Of a DNA stretch of 64,000 nt, positions 1 through 8,313 are shown one piece after another. The notes below the pieces were generated by a model. That model ran no database searches, was not told where the DNA came from, and worked only from the letters and a program-made list of their open reading frames with translations. Source of the DNA: Sphingomonas sp. Leaf9 (GTDB lineage: Bacteria > Pseudomonadota > Alphaproteobacteria > Sphingomonadales > Sphingomonadaceae). The position numbers and the translations under genes were made by a program. Location: contig NZ_LMKC01000001.1 in NCBI RefSeq assembly GCF_001421355.1, positions 744,001 through 808,000 of the forward strand, written 5' to 3'. Position 1 is the stretch's first letter. Each line of letters opens with the position of its first letter.

Positions 1-195
1 GGGCGGAATGTCGCTGCCCTTGAACAGCCATGGCGTATCCGGCCCCTGCGCCACCGGTTCCAGCGGCGGGAGCTGGCGCGCCGGGGCCGGCGATGCGGGC
101 GCGGGCGATGCGGGCGGGGTCTGCGCGGCAAGCGGCGCGGCGATCAGGGCGAGGGCGGAGAACGCGCCCATGGCCGGTCGGAACAGGGATGCCAT
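1..195 (-). CDS. M16 family zinc peptidase, N-terminal fragment
   Basis: Only the first 65 residues are inside the window; the gene continues beyond position 1. The ATG at 195 opens a typical signal peptide (MASLFRPAMGAFSALALIAA, then a cut after APLAAQ), a Pro/Ala-rich linker, and the segment DTPWLFKGSDIPP. In sphingomonads that segment sits just before the first catalytic domain of large periplasmic M16 (pitrilysin-like) peptidases. The HxxEH zinc site lies outside the window, so the family call rests on the leader and linker resemblance. Another secreted protein with the same linker is possible. The 104 bases between this start and the regulator gene show no clear promoter. Confidence 0.55.
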   Translation of the reverse strand, partial: MASLFRPAMGAFSALALIAAPLAAQTPPASPAPASPAPARQLPPLEPVAQGPDTPWLFKGSDIPP

Positions 196-299
196 GGCCG
201 AAGGTGTAGCGTCGTTGCAACGCCCCGACCAGTATCGACAGCGCGCCGCAAATATAAAGGTGGAACGCGCGTTTCGTTCAGCCCCGGCTCAGCTTCGGC

Positions 300-1019
300 T
301 CAACGCTCCTCGCGCCGCAGGTACAGGTAGGATTCATCGAATTCGGCCAGCGCCTTCAGGCCCGGCATGTCGTGGATCGTCACCCGCCGCCCGCGCAGGT
401 CCATCAGCCCGCGCTCGCGCAGGTCGCGCAGCGTGCGGTTGACATGGACCGGGGTCAGCCCGGTGCAATCCGACAAATCTGCCTGAGTCAGCGGCAGCGC
501 GAAGCCGCTGTCGTCGGCCTCGCCGATCAGGCCGAGGCGGACGCGCAGTTCGCAGATCAGATGGGCGATCCGCTGGATCGCGGTGCGCCTACCCAGCGAC
601 AATTCCCATTCGCGGTGGATCGCGGCGTCGAGCGCGGTGAGAAACCAGTAGACCCGCGCCAGATGCGGCTGCTGTTCGGTAATCTCGGTCAGCTTCGTGT
701 GGGGGACCAGCACGACGCGACACGGCGTCAACGTCATCACATTATGGTCGAGCTGTTTCAGCGAAAAGCTGTGCAGGTCGAGGAAATCGCCCGCGACGTG
801 CAGTTCGGTGATCTGCCGCTCGCCCCCCGGCAGGTCCTTGTACCGGCACATCAATCCTTCGAGCAGCAGCGTGCTGTTGTGCAGCCGCTCTCCGGCGCGG
901 ATGCAGGTGTCGTGCGCCGGCAGCACGCGCACCTCGCCCAGCGACGCCCGGATGACCTGCTCTTCCTCCGCCGAAATCGTGTCGCGCGCGCGCAGTTTCG
1001 ACAGATGCGTCTCGATCAC
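300..1019 (-). CDS. Crp/Fnr family transcriptional regulator
   Basis: Cytoplasmic DNA-binding regulator of 239 residues. Residues about 15-135 form the cyclic-nucleotide-binding-like beta barrel (GGERQITELHVAGDFLDLHS), followed by the long dimer helix and a C-terminal winged helix-turn-helix (LTQADLSDCTGLTPVHVNRT, about 175-200). The N-terminal cysteine cluster of oxygen-sensing FNR is absent, so an iron-sulfur sensor is unlikely. I chose the GTG at 1019 because AAGAGGGG lies about 9 bases upstream. The frame is open further 5' but has no good start. It is transcribed divergently from nfuA. The effector and targets cannot be told from the sequence. Confidence 0.88.
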   Translation of the reverse strand: MIETHLSKLRARDTISAEEEQVIRASLGEVRVLPAHDTCIRAGERLHNSTLLLEGLMCRYKDLPGGERQITELHVAGDFLDLHSFSLKQLDHNVMTLTPCRVVLVPHTKLTEITEQQPHLARVYWFLTALDAAIHREWELSLGRRTAIQRIAHLICELRVRLGLIGEADDSGFALPLTQADLSDCTGLTPVHVNRTLRDLRERGLMDLRGRRVTIHDMPGLKALAEFDESYLYLRREER

Positions 1020-1157
1020 CGGTGATAGCCCCTCTTGCCAGATCGTTACGGTGGTAGCGTAGCGCCGCCGCAGAGGCAACGCGGCCTGCCCCAACGGGAA
1101 CGCAGCGTTTCCGCCGGCACCCTTGATCCCCCGTGCGCATGCCGCCACATGGGCGAC

Positions 1158-1733
1158 ATGTTGATCGAAACCGAATCCACGCCCAACCCGGCGACGCTGA
1201 AATTCCTGCCCGGACAGGTCGTGATGGACGCGGGCACCCGCGACTTCGCATCGCCCGAGGAGGCCGAAGCCTCGCCACTCGCCACACAGCTGTTCGCGCT
1301 GGGCGATGTGGTCGGCGTGTTCTTCGGCCGCGACTTCGTGTCGGTGACCAAGGCACCGGGCAGCGAATGGGCCGATCTGAAGCCCGACGTGCTGGCGCTG
1401 CTGCTCGACCATTTCGGCGGGCGGATGCCGCTGTTCCATGCGGCGGGCACCGCCGGCTTCTCGGTCCCGGCCGAGAACACCAGCTTCGTCGACAATCCCG
1501 AGGACGCCGATATCGTCGAACAGATCAAGGAACTGATCGAGACGCGCGTGCGCCCGGCGGTGGCGAACGACGGCGGCGATATTGTCTATCGCGGGTTCGA
1601 CCAGGGCAAGGTGTACCTGCAGCTGCAGGGCGCGTGCTCGGGCTGTCCGTCGTCCAGCGCGACGCTGAAGAACGGTATCGAGCAGCTGCTCAAATATTAT
1701 GTCCCCGAAGTCACGGAGGTTCGTGCAGTCTGA
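1158..1733 (+). CDS. nfuA: NfuA-type iron-sulfur cluster carrier
   Basis: Carrier that receives a 4Fe-4S cluster and delivers it to target apoproteins in the cytoplasm. The 191 residues show the Nfu N-terminal domain (IETESTPNPATLKFLPGQ) and a C-terminal NifU domain with the cluster-binding CxxC in GACSGCPSS near residue 160. An in-frame ATG nine bases upstream (1149) is an alternative start. The stop overlaps the ATG of the next gene by one base, so the two are probably co-transcribed. Length and motifs match alphaproteobacterial NfuA closely. Confidence 0.92.
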   Translation: MLIETESTPNPATLKFLPGQVVMDAGTRDFASPEEAEASPLATQLFALGDVVGVFFGRDFVSVTKAPGSEWADLKPDVLALLLDHFGGRMPLFHAAGTAGFSVPAENTSFVDNPEDADIVEQIKELIETRVRPAVANDGGDIVYRGFDQGKVYLQLQGACSGCPSSSATLKNGIEQLLKYYVPEVTEVRAV

Positions 1734-2323
1734 TGGCCAAGCTTGACGACCAGGCGCTGGATACGCTGTTTCGCACCGCGCGCACCTTCAACGGCTATAC
1801 CGACCAGCCGGTCGACGATGCCACGCTGCACGCGATCTGGGATTTGCTGAAATGGGGGCCGACCAGCGCCAACCAGCTGCCCGCGCGCATCGTGTGGTGC
1901 ACCTCGACGGAGGCCAAGGAAAAGCTGGCTGCCTGTGCCAGCGGGACCAACCCCGACAAAATCCGCGCCGCGCCGGTGACCGCGATCATCGGCATGGACA
2001 CCGAATTCCACGAACACCTGCCCGAACTGTTCCCGCATACCGATGCGAAATCATGGTTCGACGGCAATGCCGATCTGCGCCAGGCATCGGCGTTCCGCAA
2101 TTCGTCGTTGCAGGGTGCGTATCTGATCCTTGCCGCACGTGCGCTGGGCCTCGATACCGGGCCGATGTCAGGCTTCGATGCCGGGGCGGTGGACAAGGCG
2201 TTCTTTGCCGACACGCCGTCGGTCCATACCAACTTCATCACGACGCTGGGCTATGGCGATCGGACAAGCCTGCACCCGCGCTCGCCCCGGCCCGATTTCG
2301 CCAAGTTCAACCGTATCGCCTGA
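1733..2323 (+). CDS. RutE/HadB-type malonic semialdehyde reductase (nitroreductase family)
   Basis: Flavin-dependent nitroreductase-fold enzyme of 196 residues. The stretch KWGPTSANQLPARIVW near residue 40 and EAKEKLAACASGTNPDKIR are typical of the RutE subgroup, which reduces malonic semialdehyde to 3-hydroxypropionate in pyrimidine breakdown. No other rut genes are nearby, so its role here may be general detoxification of a small aldehyde or another substrate. GGAGG lies 12 bases before the ATG, inside the end of nfuA. The family is secure; the exact substrate is inferred. Confidence 0.85.
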   Translation: MAKLDDQALDTLFRTARTFNGYTDQPVDDATLHAIWDLLKWGPTSANQLPARIVWCTSTEAKEKLAACASGTNPDKIRAAPVTAIIGMDTEFHEHLPELFPHTDAKSWFDGNADLRQASAFRNSSLQGAYLILAARALGLDTGPMSGFDAGAVDKAFFADTPSVHTNFITTLGYGDRTSLHPRSPRPDFAKFNRIA

Positions 2324-2330
2324 CCCGCCC

Positions 2331-2948
2331 GTGCGGACGCTGGTCATCGAAACCGCCACTGCCGCCTGCTCGGTCGCGCTGATCGAGGACGGCTTGGTGA
2401 TCGCCCGCAACCATGTGGTCGTCGGACGCGGCCATGCCGAACGGCTGGTGCCGATGATCGCCGCGCTGCCCGGTGGGGGCCGCGCCGACGCGATCCTCGT
2501 TGATTGCGGGCCGGGCAGCTTTACCGGTGTCCGCGTTGGGCTGGCCGCCGCACGCGGCCTCGGCATTGGCTGGGGCGTGCCGGTCCATGGCTATTCCTCG
2601 CTGGCGCTGATCGCTGCCGCCGCGCTGGCCGAACAAGCCGGCGACGCGATCGTCGCGGTGCTGGACGGCGGCCATGGTGAAGTCTTCCAGCAGGGGTTCG
2701 ACGGCGCGCTGATCGCCGATGGCCCGGCGGTGTCGCGCAAGCCCGCGGATGCGGTCGCGGCGCTGGCCGGACGGCGGGTCGTCGGACAGGGGCTGGCACG
2801 GCTAAGGACGGTGGACGACCACCTGCCCGCCTGCGACCGCCTGCCCGATGCCGCCGACGCCGTGCTGCTGCCAACCGCGCAGGCCAGCCTGCCCCCCGCC
2901 CCGCTCTATGGCCGCGCGCCCGATGCGGTGCCGAGCGTGCGCGCATGA
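2331..2948 (+). CDS. tsaB: TsaB, tRNA threonylcarbamoyladenosine biosynthesis subunit
   Basis: Non-catalytic partner of TsaD in the complex that adds threonylcarbamoyl to A37 of ANN-decoding tRNAs. The 205-residue ASKHA-fold protein starts RTLVIETATAACSVAL and carries GPGSFTGVRVGLAAARGL, the TsaB hallmark. The start is a GTG seven bases after the preceding stop. Its end overlaps rimI by four bases (ATGA). This tsaB-rimI pairing is common in bacteria and supports both calls. Confidence 0.93.
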   Translation: MRTLVIETATAACSVALIEDGLVIARNHVVVGRGHAERLVPMIAALPGGGRADAILVDCGPGSFTGVRVGLAAARGLGIGWGVPVHGYSSLALIAAAALAEQAGDAIVAVLDGGHGEVFQQGFDGALIADGPAVSRKPADAVAALAGRRVVGQGLARLRTVDDHLPACDRLPDAADAVLLPTAQASLPPAPLYGRAPDAVPSVRA

Positions 2949-3427
2949 CCGACACCCGCGTCGAGATCGCGCTGGCCGACGGCACTGCTGCCGATGTCGG
3001 CGCGGTCGACCGGGTGATGCAGGCGGCGTTCGATCCGCGGTTCGGGGAAGCGTGGACGCCCGCCCAGTGCCTGGGGATGCTGTCGCTGCCCGGCGTGTGG
3101 CTGACGCTGGCGCGGTGCGGCGATGCGCTGGTCGGCTTCGCGCTAACCCGTGCGGTCGCCGACGATGCCGAACTGCTGCTGATCGCGGTCCTGCCTGACC
3201 AGCGCGGCCGCGGGGTCGGGCGCGCCCTGCTGCGCCGCGCGATCGACGATGCCGCCACGCGCGGCGCGGTGCGGCTCTGCCTCGAAATGCGGGCGGGCAA
3301 CGATGCCACCCGCCTCTATGTCAGCGAAGGCTTCGCCAAATGTGGCGAGCGGCGCGCGTACTATTCCGGGCGCAGCGGCGAACGCTTCGATGCGCACACG
3401 TACGTACGGCCCATCCCGCTCCAATAA
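2945..3427 (+). CDS. rimI: GNAT acetyltransferase, RimI (ribosomal protein alanine N-acetyltransferase)
   Basis: N-acetyltransferase of 160 residues expected to acetylate the N-terminal alanine of a ribosomal protein (S18 in E. coli) using acetyl-CoA. The acetyl-CoA-binding motif VLPDQRGRGVGRALL lies near residue 85, followed by the family's EMRAGNDATRLYVSEGFAKCGER segment, which packs the C-terminal half, and a Tyr-Tyr before the end. The ATGA overlap with tsaB implies translational coupling. The exact acceptor protein is inferred from position and family only. Confidence 0.85.
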   Translation: MTDTRVEIALADGTAADVGAVDRVMQAAFDPRFGEAWTPAQCLGMLSLPGVWLTLARCGDALVGFALTRAVADDAELLLIAVLPDQRGRGVGRALLRRAIDDAATRGAVRLCLEMRAGNDATRLYVSEGFAKCGERRAYYSGRSGERFDAHTYVRPIPLQ

Positions 3428-3469
3428 AGAAAAGATGTTGCTTATATTGTTGCGGTGACCGCCAAGGCA

Positions 3470-3488
3470 GACGATAGCGACAATCGTC
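3470..3488. promoter_or_regulatory. Inverted repeat upstream of the mucR-like gene
   Basis: A perfect 6-base dyad, GACGAT and ATCGTC, with a 7-base spacer, lies about 30 bases before the ATG of the MucR-type gene. Just upstream is an AT-rich patch (TTGCTTATATTGTTG) that could hold the promoter. Ros/MucR proteins are known to repress their own genes at AT-rich sites, so this is a candidate operator. The dyad is short and could be chance. Confidence 0.3.
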
Positions 3489-3518
3489 ATTGGTAGCGGC
3501 GGCGTAACGAGGAATACT

Positions 3519-3932
3519 ATGGAACTGGACGCGGAGCGTGACGGCACGCTGATCGCCTTGACCGCGGATATCGTCGCGGCACATGTCGGCAACAACACGA
3601 TCGAACTGGCGGAAATCCCGACGCTGATCCGCAGCGTCCATGGCGCGCTGGCAGGGCTGGCCAGCACGGCCGAGGCGCCCGCGCCGCGTGCCGAACCGGC
3701 CGTATCGGTTCGCGCCTCGATCAAGCCGGACTATATCGTCTGTCTGGAGGATGGGCGGAAGCTGAAGATGCTGAAACGGCATCTGATGACCCATTACAAC
3801 CTGACGCCAGAGCAGTATCGCGCCAAGTGGAACCTGCCGGCCGATTATCCGATGGTCGCGCCCAACTATGCCGAACAGCGCCGGACGCTGGCCAAGCAGA
3901 TCGGCCTGGGGACGCAGCGCCGTACGGCATGA
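3519..3932 (+). CDS. Ros/MucR family zinc-finger transcriptional regulator
   Basis: DNA-binding regulator of 137 residues, a family that in alphaproteobacteria controls exopolysaccharide, motility and cell-cycle genes. The core YIVCLEDGRKLKMLKRHL followed by THYNLTPEQYRAKWNLP (about 75-110) contains the single zinc finger. Its ligands read C-x2-D plus two histidines, the Cys-Asp-His-His variant rather than classic Cys2His2. The N-terminal half (LTADIVAAHVGNN) is the usual MucR oligomerisation part. It stands alone between rimI and fur. Confidence 0.92.
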   Translation: MELDAERDGTLIALTADIVAAHVGNNTIELAEIPTLIRSVHGALAGLASTAEAPAPRAEPAVSVRASIKPDYIVCLEDGRKLKMLKRHLMTHYNLTPEQYRAKWNLPADYPMVAPNYAEQRRTLAKQIGLGTQRRTA

Positions 3933-4023
3933 GCCGGGCGGGGCGCGTTTACCGGCTTTCGCTGGCGCGCCCGGCACGCTAGAACGTCGGGGCATTTCAC
4001 CAAGTCTGGACGTACAGGAATTC

Positions 4024-4446
4024 ATGCCCCGCAAGATCGACCTCGAAGCGCTGTGTCACCAAAAGGGGCTGCGGATCACCGAACAGCGCCGCGTCATCGC
4101 GCGCGTCCTGTCCGAAGCCGACGACCATCCCGATGTCGAAAAAGTGTATGAGCGCGCCTCCACGATCGATCCGGGCATTTCGATTGCGACCGTCTATCGC
4201 ACCGTGCGCCTGTTCGAAGAGGCCGGCATCCTCGACCGCCATGATTTCGGCGACGGCCGCGCCCGCTACGAACCCTCGCCCGAGGCGCATCACGATCACC
4301 TGATCGACGTTGAAAGCGGCCGGGTGATCGAATTCGTCGATCCCGAGCTGGAACTGCTCCAGAAACAAATTGCCGAACGCCTGGGCTTCCGCCTGGTCGA
4401 CCACCGCATGGAACTCTACGGCGTCAGCCTCGACCGCAAGGATTGA
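4024..4446 (+). CDS. fur: Fur family ferric uptake regulator
   Basis: Metal-responsive repressor of 140 residues. The N-terminal winged helix (GLRITEQRRVIARVL, then ISIATVYRTVRLFEEAGIL) binds DNA. The C-terminal half has the HHDH metal motif (PEAHHDHLIDVESGRVIEF). The CxxC structural zinc site of E. coli Fur is replaced by D-V-E-S, which is common in alphaproteobacterial Fur. Whether it senses iron or manganese cannot be read from sequence. The ATG at 4024 follows a 91-base gap after mucR. AAGGA at the end of fur serves the next gene, plsC. Confidence 0.9.
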   Translation: MPRKIDLEALCHQKGLRITEQRRVIARVLSEADDHPDVEKVYERASTIDPGISIATVYRTVRLFEEAGILDRHDFGDGRARYEPSPEAHHDHLIDVESGRVIEFVDPELELLQKQIAERLGFRLVDHRMELYGVSLDRKD

Positions 4447-4451
4447 GCGAC

Positions 4452-5186
4452 ATGACGCTGCCCGCGCGATGGCGATTGATCGCGCGCGCGGGCGGGATGC
4501 TGGCGGCGCTACTCGCCTATCTGGTCCTGCATGGTAGCTGGCGGTTGCTGCGCTTGCGATCGCCGTGGCCGCCGCGCTTTCTGGGCCGGATCGCACGGGT
4601 CGTGGGCGTTCGGACGACTGTCGTCGGATCGCCGGTGCCCCGCGACGTCCTGTATCTCGCCAACCACCAGAGCTGGATCGATATCCTCGCCATCGCCGGG
4701 GCCAGCGGGAGCGCGTTCGTCGCCAAGGGCGAGCTGCGCGATGCGCCGCTGGTCGGGTGGCTCTGTACGCTCAACCACACCCTGTTCGTCGATCGCGGCG
4801 ACCGGCTGGGCGTCGCGCGGCAGATCGATACCCTGCGACAGGCGCTGCTGGCCGATCATCCGGTGACGGTGTTCCCCGAAGGAACCACCTCCGCGCCGGG
4901 CGAGCTGCTGCCGTTCAAGGCCGCGCTGCTGGGCGCGATCGACCCGCCCCCGCCCGGATTGCGGGTGCAGCCGGTGTATTGCGACTATGGCGATGCGCAC
5001 GAGGTCGCGTGGCTGGGCGACGAACCGGGCACGACCAACGCCGCGCGCGTACTGGCGCGTGCCGGCCGGATCGGGCTGACGATCCACTTCCTCGAACCGT
5101 TCGATCCGGCCGGAATGGGGCGGAAAGCCGTGGCGAACCGGGCGCGGGATGCGATCGCGGCGGCGATGGCTCAGGGAAGAACGTAG
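4452..5186 (+). CDS. plsC: 1-acyl-sn-glycerol-3-phosphate acyltransferase
   Basis: Inner-membrane enzyme that acylates lysophosphatidate to phosphatidate in phospholipid synthesis. The 244 residues have one N-terminal membrane helix (about 10-28), the catalytic HxxxxD motif in NHQSWIDI and the substrate motif FPEGTTSAPGE. I start at the ATG at 4452 because AAGGA lies nine bases before it; a TTG at 4443 overlapping the fur stop is possible but less likely. Its 3' end overlaps the convergent next gene by 16 bases. Some family members use lyso-ornithine lipid instead, which cannot be excluded. Confidence 0.87.
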   Translation: MTLPARWRLIARAGGMLAALLAYLVLHGSWRLLRLRSPWPPRFLGRIARVVGVRTTVVGSPVPRDVLYLANHQSWIDILAIAGASGSAFVAKGELRDAPLVGWLCTLNHTLFVDRGDRLGVARQIDTLRQALLADHPVTVFPEGTTSAPGELLPFKAALLGAIDPPPPGLRVQPVYCDYGDAHEVAWLGDEPGTTNAARVLARAGRIGLTIHFLEPFDPAGMGRKAVANRARDAIAAAMAQGRT

Positions 5187-5653
5187 GCGATTGGCAGTCC
5201 ATCCCGGCCGGTCGCGGGATGAAATCGTAAAGATCGAAGACGATCGCAGATCGCGTCGGCACTGACGACCGACGGTACCTGGCCGTTTACCGTGCAAGTG
5301 CCAACGCGCCCATCGGCGTTCACGATGAAGCGGACGCGGTGCGGCGGTGCTACGGATAGCGTCGACCGCAGCGCCTGCTCCGCTACCTCGCTCGACGGTA
5401 GAGCCCGTGGCGGGGTAACGTCACGATCGCCGCGCCACGCGATGCGGGGAGGTATCGGCGTGCTGGAAAGCGGCACGTCGAACAGCTCCACATCTTCCAT
5501 GCATTTGCAAACGTAATGATAGCGCCAGTCGAACGTCAGCGCGTAGACAAGCCAATTGACCAGCAGGGCAAGGGACAAGCCTGCCACCCGGCGCAATGCC
5601 CCCGATGCCGCGAATGAAGACCATGTGTCAGCCATCGACACAAAGTGTGTCAT
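5171..5653 (-). CDS. Membrane-anchored protein with a TonB C-terminal-like domain
   Basis: A 160-residue protein with one membrane helix (about 22-42, VAGLSLALLVNWLVYALTF) and a periplasmic part. The end, RVRFIVNADGRVGTCTVNG then CDRLRSLRFHPATGRDGLPI, resembles the TonB C-terminal fold seen in many sphingomonad energy-transducer paralogues. The central part has only two consecutive prolines and lacks a long Pro-rich spacer, so it may not span the periplasm and may not energise a receptor. GAGG lies before the first ATG. A 6-base dyad (GACACA/TGTGTC, 5637-5651) sits in the first codons. The function is uncertain. Confidence 0.6.
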   Translation of the reverse strand: MTHFVSMADTWSSFAASGALRRVAGLSLALLVNWLVYALTFDWRYHYVCKCMEDVELFDVPLSSTPIPPRIAWRGDRDVTPPRALPSSEVAEQALRSTLSVAPPHRVRFIVNADGRVGTCTVNGQVPSVVSADAICDRLRSLRFHPATGRDGLPIAYVLP

Positions 5654-5674
5654 GCCGACCTCACGCTGCCAACC

Positions 5675-6607
5675 CTACTCGCTGAATTCCCCCACCGTCG
5701 TCCGCCGTCCGAGCAGGAACGCATCGTTGACATGGACGAACGGCGACAGGTCGACGTCGCTCTGCCGGTCGCGCAGGCATTCGGCGAAGCGGCGGTAGAG
5801 CCGGGCATATTCGGGTTCGTCGCCGACATCGACCGCTACGCCGTTCACCGCCATCTGCGAAGCGCCCATCGACAGCTTCAGGTCGCCGTCATCGGTTTCG
5901 ACGTCGATGTCCCAGGTCTGCGGCCCGGTCTGGTCGAAGTCGAATTCGACGCGCACCGGCACCCCGGCCGTATCGGTGAAGTCGAGATCGGCGGCAATCG
6001 GGGCGTCGCGGTTCGACGGAAACCGCAGCTCGGCCGTGTCCAGCAGCAGCGGGCGTGGCAGGATGCGGGTGATGACCGACAACGCGTTGATGCCCGGATC
6101 GAACACGCCGATGCCCGGCTCCCAGATCCAGTCCTGCCCCGGATGCCAGACGCGGACGTCTTCCTTCCAGTTGACCGCGACACGACGGATGTTGCGCTGG
6201 GTCAGCCATTGGCGCGCCGGCTCGACCGCCGCGGCCTCCCGCGAATGCCATGTCGCGAACAGCACCCGGCGGGCGCGCTCGGCAGCGCGCGCGAACGCCT
6301 GCGCTTCAGACAGGGTAGCCGCCGGCGGCTTTTCGATCATCACGTCGAGGCCGTGGTCGAGCGCCTGTTGGATCAGCGGCAGCCGACCGCGCGGCGGGGT
6401 GCAGATCGAAATCGCCTGCACGTCCGGCATCGCCGCCATCATCTCGTCGATCGTTTTGAAGCCCGGCACGCCGTCGGGCGGCGTGTGGCCGGTGACGGCG
6501 GCGACAAGCTCGAAATCCGGGCTGGTGGTGATGTGCGGGATATGCTGGTCACGCGCGATCTTGCCGATGCCGGCAAGCGCGATGCGGGTCGGGGAAGCCA
6601 ACGTCAT
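5675..6607 (-). CDS. Gfo/Idh/MocA-type L-arabinose/D-galactose 1-dehydrogenase
   Basis: NAD(P)-dependent sugar dehydrogenase of 310 residues that oxidises an aldose at C1 to the lactone, the first step of non-phosphorylating arabinose or galactose breakdown. The Rossmann start ALAGIGKIARDQHIPHI, the EKPP motif (about 90), FATWHSREAAAVEPA and WHPGQDWIWEPGIGVFDPGI closely recall Azospirillum L-arabinose 1-dehydrogenase and pseudomonad galactose dehydrogenase. AGGAGAGA precedes the ATG at 6607. No lactonase or dehydratase gene lies beside it, so the pathway partners must be elsewhere. Which sugar is preferred is not visible. Confidence 0.85.
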   Translation of the reverse strand: MTLASPTRIALAGIGKIARDQHIPHITTSPDFELVAAVTGHTPPDGVPGFKTIDEMMAAMPDVQAISICTPPRGRLPLIQQALDHGLDVMIEKPPAATLSEAQAFARAAERARRVLFATWHSREAAAVEPARQWLTQRNIRRVAVNWKEDVRVWHPGQDWIWEPGIGVFDPGINALSVITRILPRPLLLDTAELRFPSNRDAPIAADLDFTDTAGVPVRVEFDFDQTGPQTWDIDVETDDGDLKLSMGASQMAVNGVAVDVGDEPEYARLYRRFAECLRDRQSDVDLSPFVHVNDAFLLGRRTTVGEFSE

Positions 6608-6624
6608 TCTCTCCTGACGATTAT

Positions 6625-6635
6625 TTGTCCGACTT
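6625..6635. promoter_or_regulatory. Possible GntR/FadR-type half-palindrome upstream of the sugar dehydrogenase
   Basis: The sequence TTGTCCGACTT lies about 20 bases upstream of the dehydrogenase ATG. It resembles the TTGTnnGACAA-like operators bound by FadR-type GntR regulators of sugar operons in alphaproteobacteria, with a mismatch in the right half. No GntR gene is present in the window, so this is a weak suggestion. Confidence 0.25.
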
Positions 6636-6667
6636 ATCAAGCCGGCCCCGCCCCCGCAAGCGCCGCG

Positions 6668-7423
6668 TCAGATTCCGTCGGCAACAACCTCGCGCCCGGT
6701 GGCGTGCAGCTGTGCGGTCAGGTCGGCAAGGCAGGCGTCAACCAGCGCCGGATCGGTGGCGCGGACGACGAAATTCGCGCCGGTGCGCCCTTCGCGGAAG
6801 AACGGGTAGCTGCCGATCGCCACCCCGTCATGCGCGCGCTCGACATCGCGCAGCAGCCCCGCGACCTCGCTCTCGCCGACCCAGCAGCCGATCGTGCCGG
6901 AGACGACCGGCAACCCGCCCTCCAGCGTGCCGGTCAGGCTGTCGAGCATCGCCGCTGCGATATGCGGCACGCCGGCCATGATGAACACGTTCCCGATGTG
7001 GATGCCCGGCGCGCCCGACATGCGGTTTTCGATCAGCTCGCCACCGTCGGGCACCCGCGCCATGCGCAGCCGCGCGTCGGTCAGCCCGCCGCGCGTCGCG
7101 TAATAGTCCTCCAGGATCTGCCGTGCCCGCGGATGGACGATGACGGGAACGCCCAGCGCCGCCGCGATCGAATCGACGGTGATATCGTCATGGGTCGGAC
7201 CAATACCGCCGGTGGTGAACAGATAGTTGTTGCGCGCACGCAGGATATTCACCGCCTCGACGATCGCGTCCTCGCTATCCGCCACGACGCGCACTTCGGC
7301 CAGGCGGATGCCCTGGACGTTCAGCCACGTAGCGAGCTGCGCGATATTCTTGTCCTGCGTCCGGCCGGAGAGGATTTCATCCCCGATGACGAGCAGGGCG
7401 GCGGTCCAGATGCGGTCGGTCAT
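6668..7423 (-). CDS. CinA-like molybdopterin-binding (MoaB/Mog) domain protein
   Basis: A 251-residue protein with the MoaB/Mog fold: ALLVIGDEILSGRTQDKN at the start and FTTGGIGPTHDDITVDSI near residue 75 are the nucleotide/pterin-binding motifs of the CinA N-terminal domain. The C-terminal nicotinamide-nucleotide amidase domain of full CinA is absent, which is usual in alphaproteobacteria. In full-length CinA this domain hydrolyses ADP-ribose. I start at the ATG at 7423 (MTDRIWTAALL); an upstream ATG at 7444 lacks support. It is divergent from map. Confidence 0.86.
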   Translation of the reverse strand: MTDRIWTAALLVIGDEILSGRTQDKNIAQLATWLNVQGIRLAEVRVVADSEDAIVEAVNILRARNNYLFTTGGIGPTHDDITVDSIAAALGVPVIVHPRARQILEDYYATRGGLTDARLRMARVPDGGELIENRMSGAPGIHIGNVFIMAGVPHIAAAMLDSLTGTLEGGLPVVSGTIGCWVGESEVAGLLRDVERAHDGVAIGSYPFFREGRTGANFVVRATDPALVDACLADLTAQLHATGREVVADGI

Positions 7424-7485
7424 GCCTTCGCATAGCGCGGGCACGCGCCCTCGCCTAGCGCCCGATCCTTGCCTATATGGGCGAC

Positions 7486-8313
7486 ATGACCGACTATCAG
7501 ACCGTCACCGCCGATATGCCGCTCGCCCGTACCGGCGCGATCAAGCTGCACGATGCCGCCGGGTTCGAAGGGATGCGCCGTGCCGGCCGCCTCGCCGCGC
7601 ATATCCTCGACGCGATCACGCCGCATGTCGTGCCCGGCGTTACCACCGCCGAACTCGACACGATCATCTATCGCCTGATGCGCGAAGGCGGCGCGGTGCC
7701 CGCGACGCTCGGCTATCGCGGCTATGCCCACTCGACCTGCATCTCGATCAACCATGTCGTATGCCACGGCATCCCGTCCGACCGGACGCTGAAGGACGGC
7801 GACATCGCCAATATCGACGTGACCCCGCTGCTGGATGGCTGGCACGGCGACAGCAGCCGCACCTATCTGGTCGGCAATGTCCCGATCAAGGCGCGCAAGC
7901 TGGTCGACGTGACCTATGAATGCCTGATGCTCGGCATCGAGCAGGCGAAGCCGGGCAACCGGATGGGCGACGTGGCGCACGCGATCCAGCGCCATGCCGA
8001 GGCACATCGCTACGGCGTGGTCCGCGATTTCTGTGGCCATGGCCTGGGCCAGCTGTTCCACGATGCACCCGAAGTGATCCATGCCGGACGGCCGGGCACC
8101 GGGCCGGAACTGCGCCCCGGCATGTTCTTCACCATCGAACCGATGATCAACATCGGTCGGCCGGACGTAAAGATGCTCGACGATGGCTGGACGGCGGTGA
8201 CGCGCGACCGGTCGCTGTCGGCGCAGTTCGAACATTCGATCGGGATCACCGAGGACGGCTGCGAGATTTTCACGCTGAGCCCGAAGGGGTTCACCCGGCC
8301 GCCGTACGTTTAA
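7486..8313 (+). CDS. map: Methionine aminopeptidase, type I
   Basis: Cytosolic metalloprotease that removes the initiator methionine. The 275 residues show the pita-bread fold and its metal ligands: Asp in ANIDVTPLL and WHGDSSRTY, His in FCGHGLGQLFHDAPEV, and Glu in FTIEPMINIG and FEHSIGITEDG. An in-frame ATG nine bases upstream (7477) is an alternative start. No strong ribosome-binding site precedes either one, and CCTATATG just upstream looks like a -10 box, so translation may be leaderless or nearly so. A GC-rich repeat begins right after the stop. Confidence 0.93.
   Translation: MTDYQTVTADMPLARTGAIKLHDAAGFEGMRRAGRLAAHILDAITPHVVPGVTTAELDTIIYRLMREGGAVPATLGYRGYAHSTCISINHVVCHGIPSDRTLKDGDIANIDVTPLLDGWHGDSSRTYLVGNVPIKARKLVDVTYECLMLGIEQAKPGNRMGDVAHAIQRHAEAHRYGVVRDFCGHGLGQLFHDAPEVIHAGRPGTGPELRPGMFFTIEPMINIGRPDVKMLDDGWTAVTRDRSLSAQFEHSIGITEDGCEIFTLSPKGFTRPPYV

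Noticed and set aside
5645..7435. Plus-strand open frame opposite the sugar dehydrogenase and CinA-like genes
   Set aside because: It spans two well-supported genes on the other strand and has shadow-type composition.
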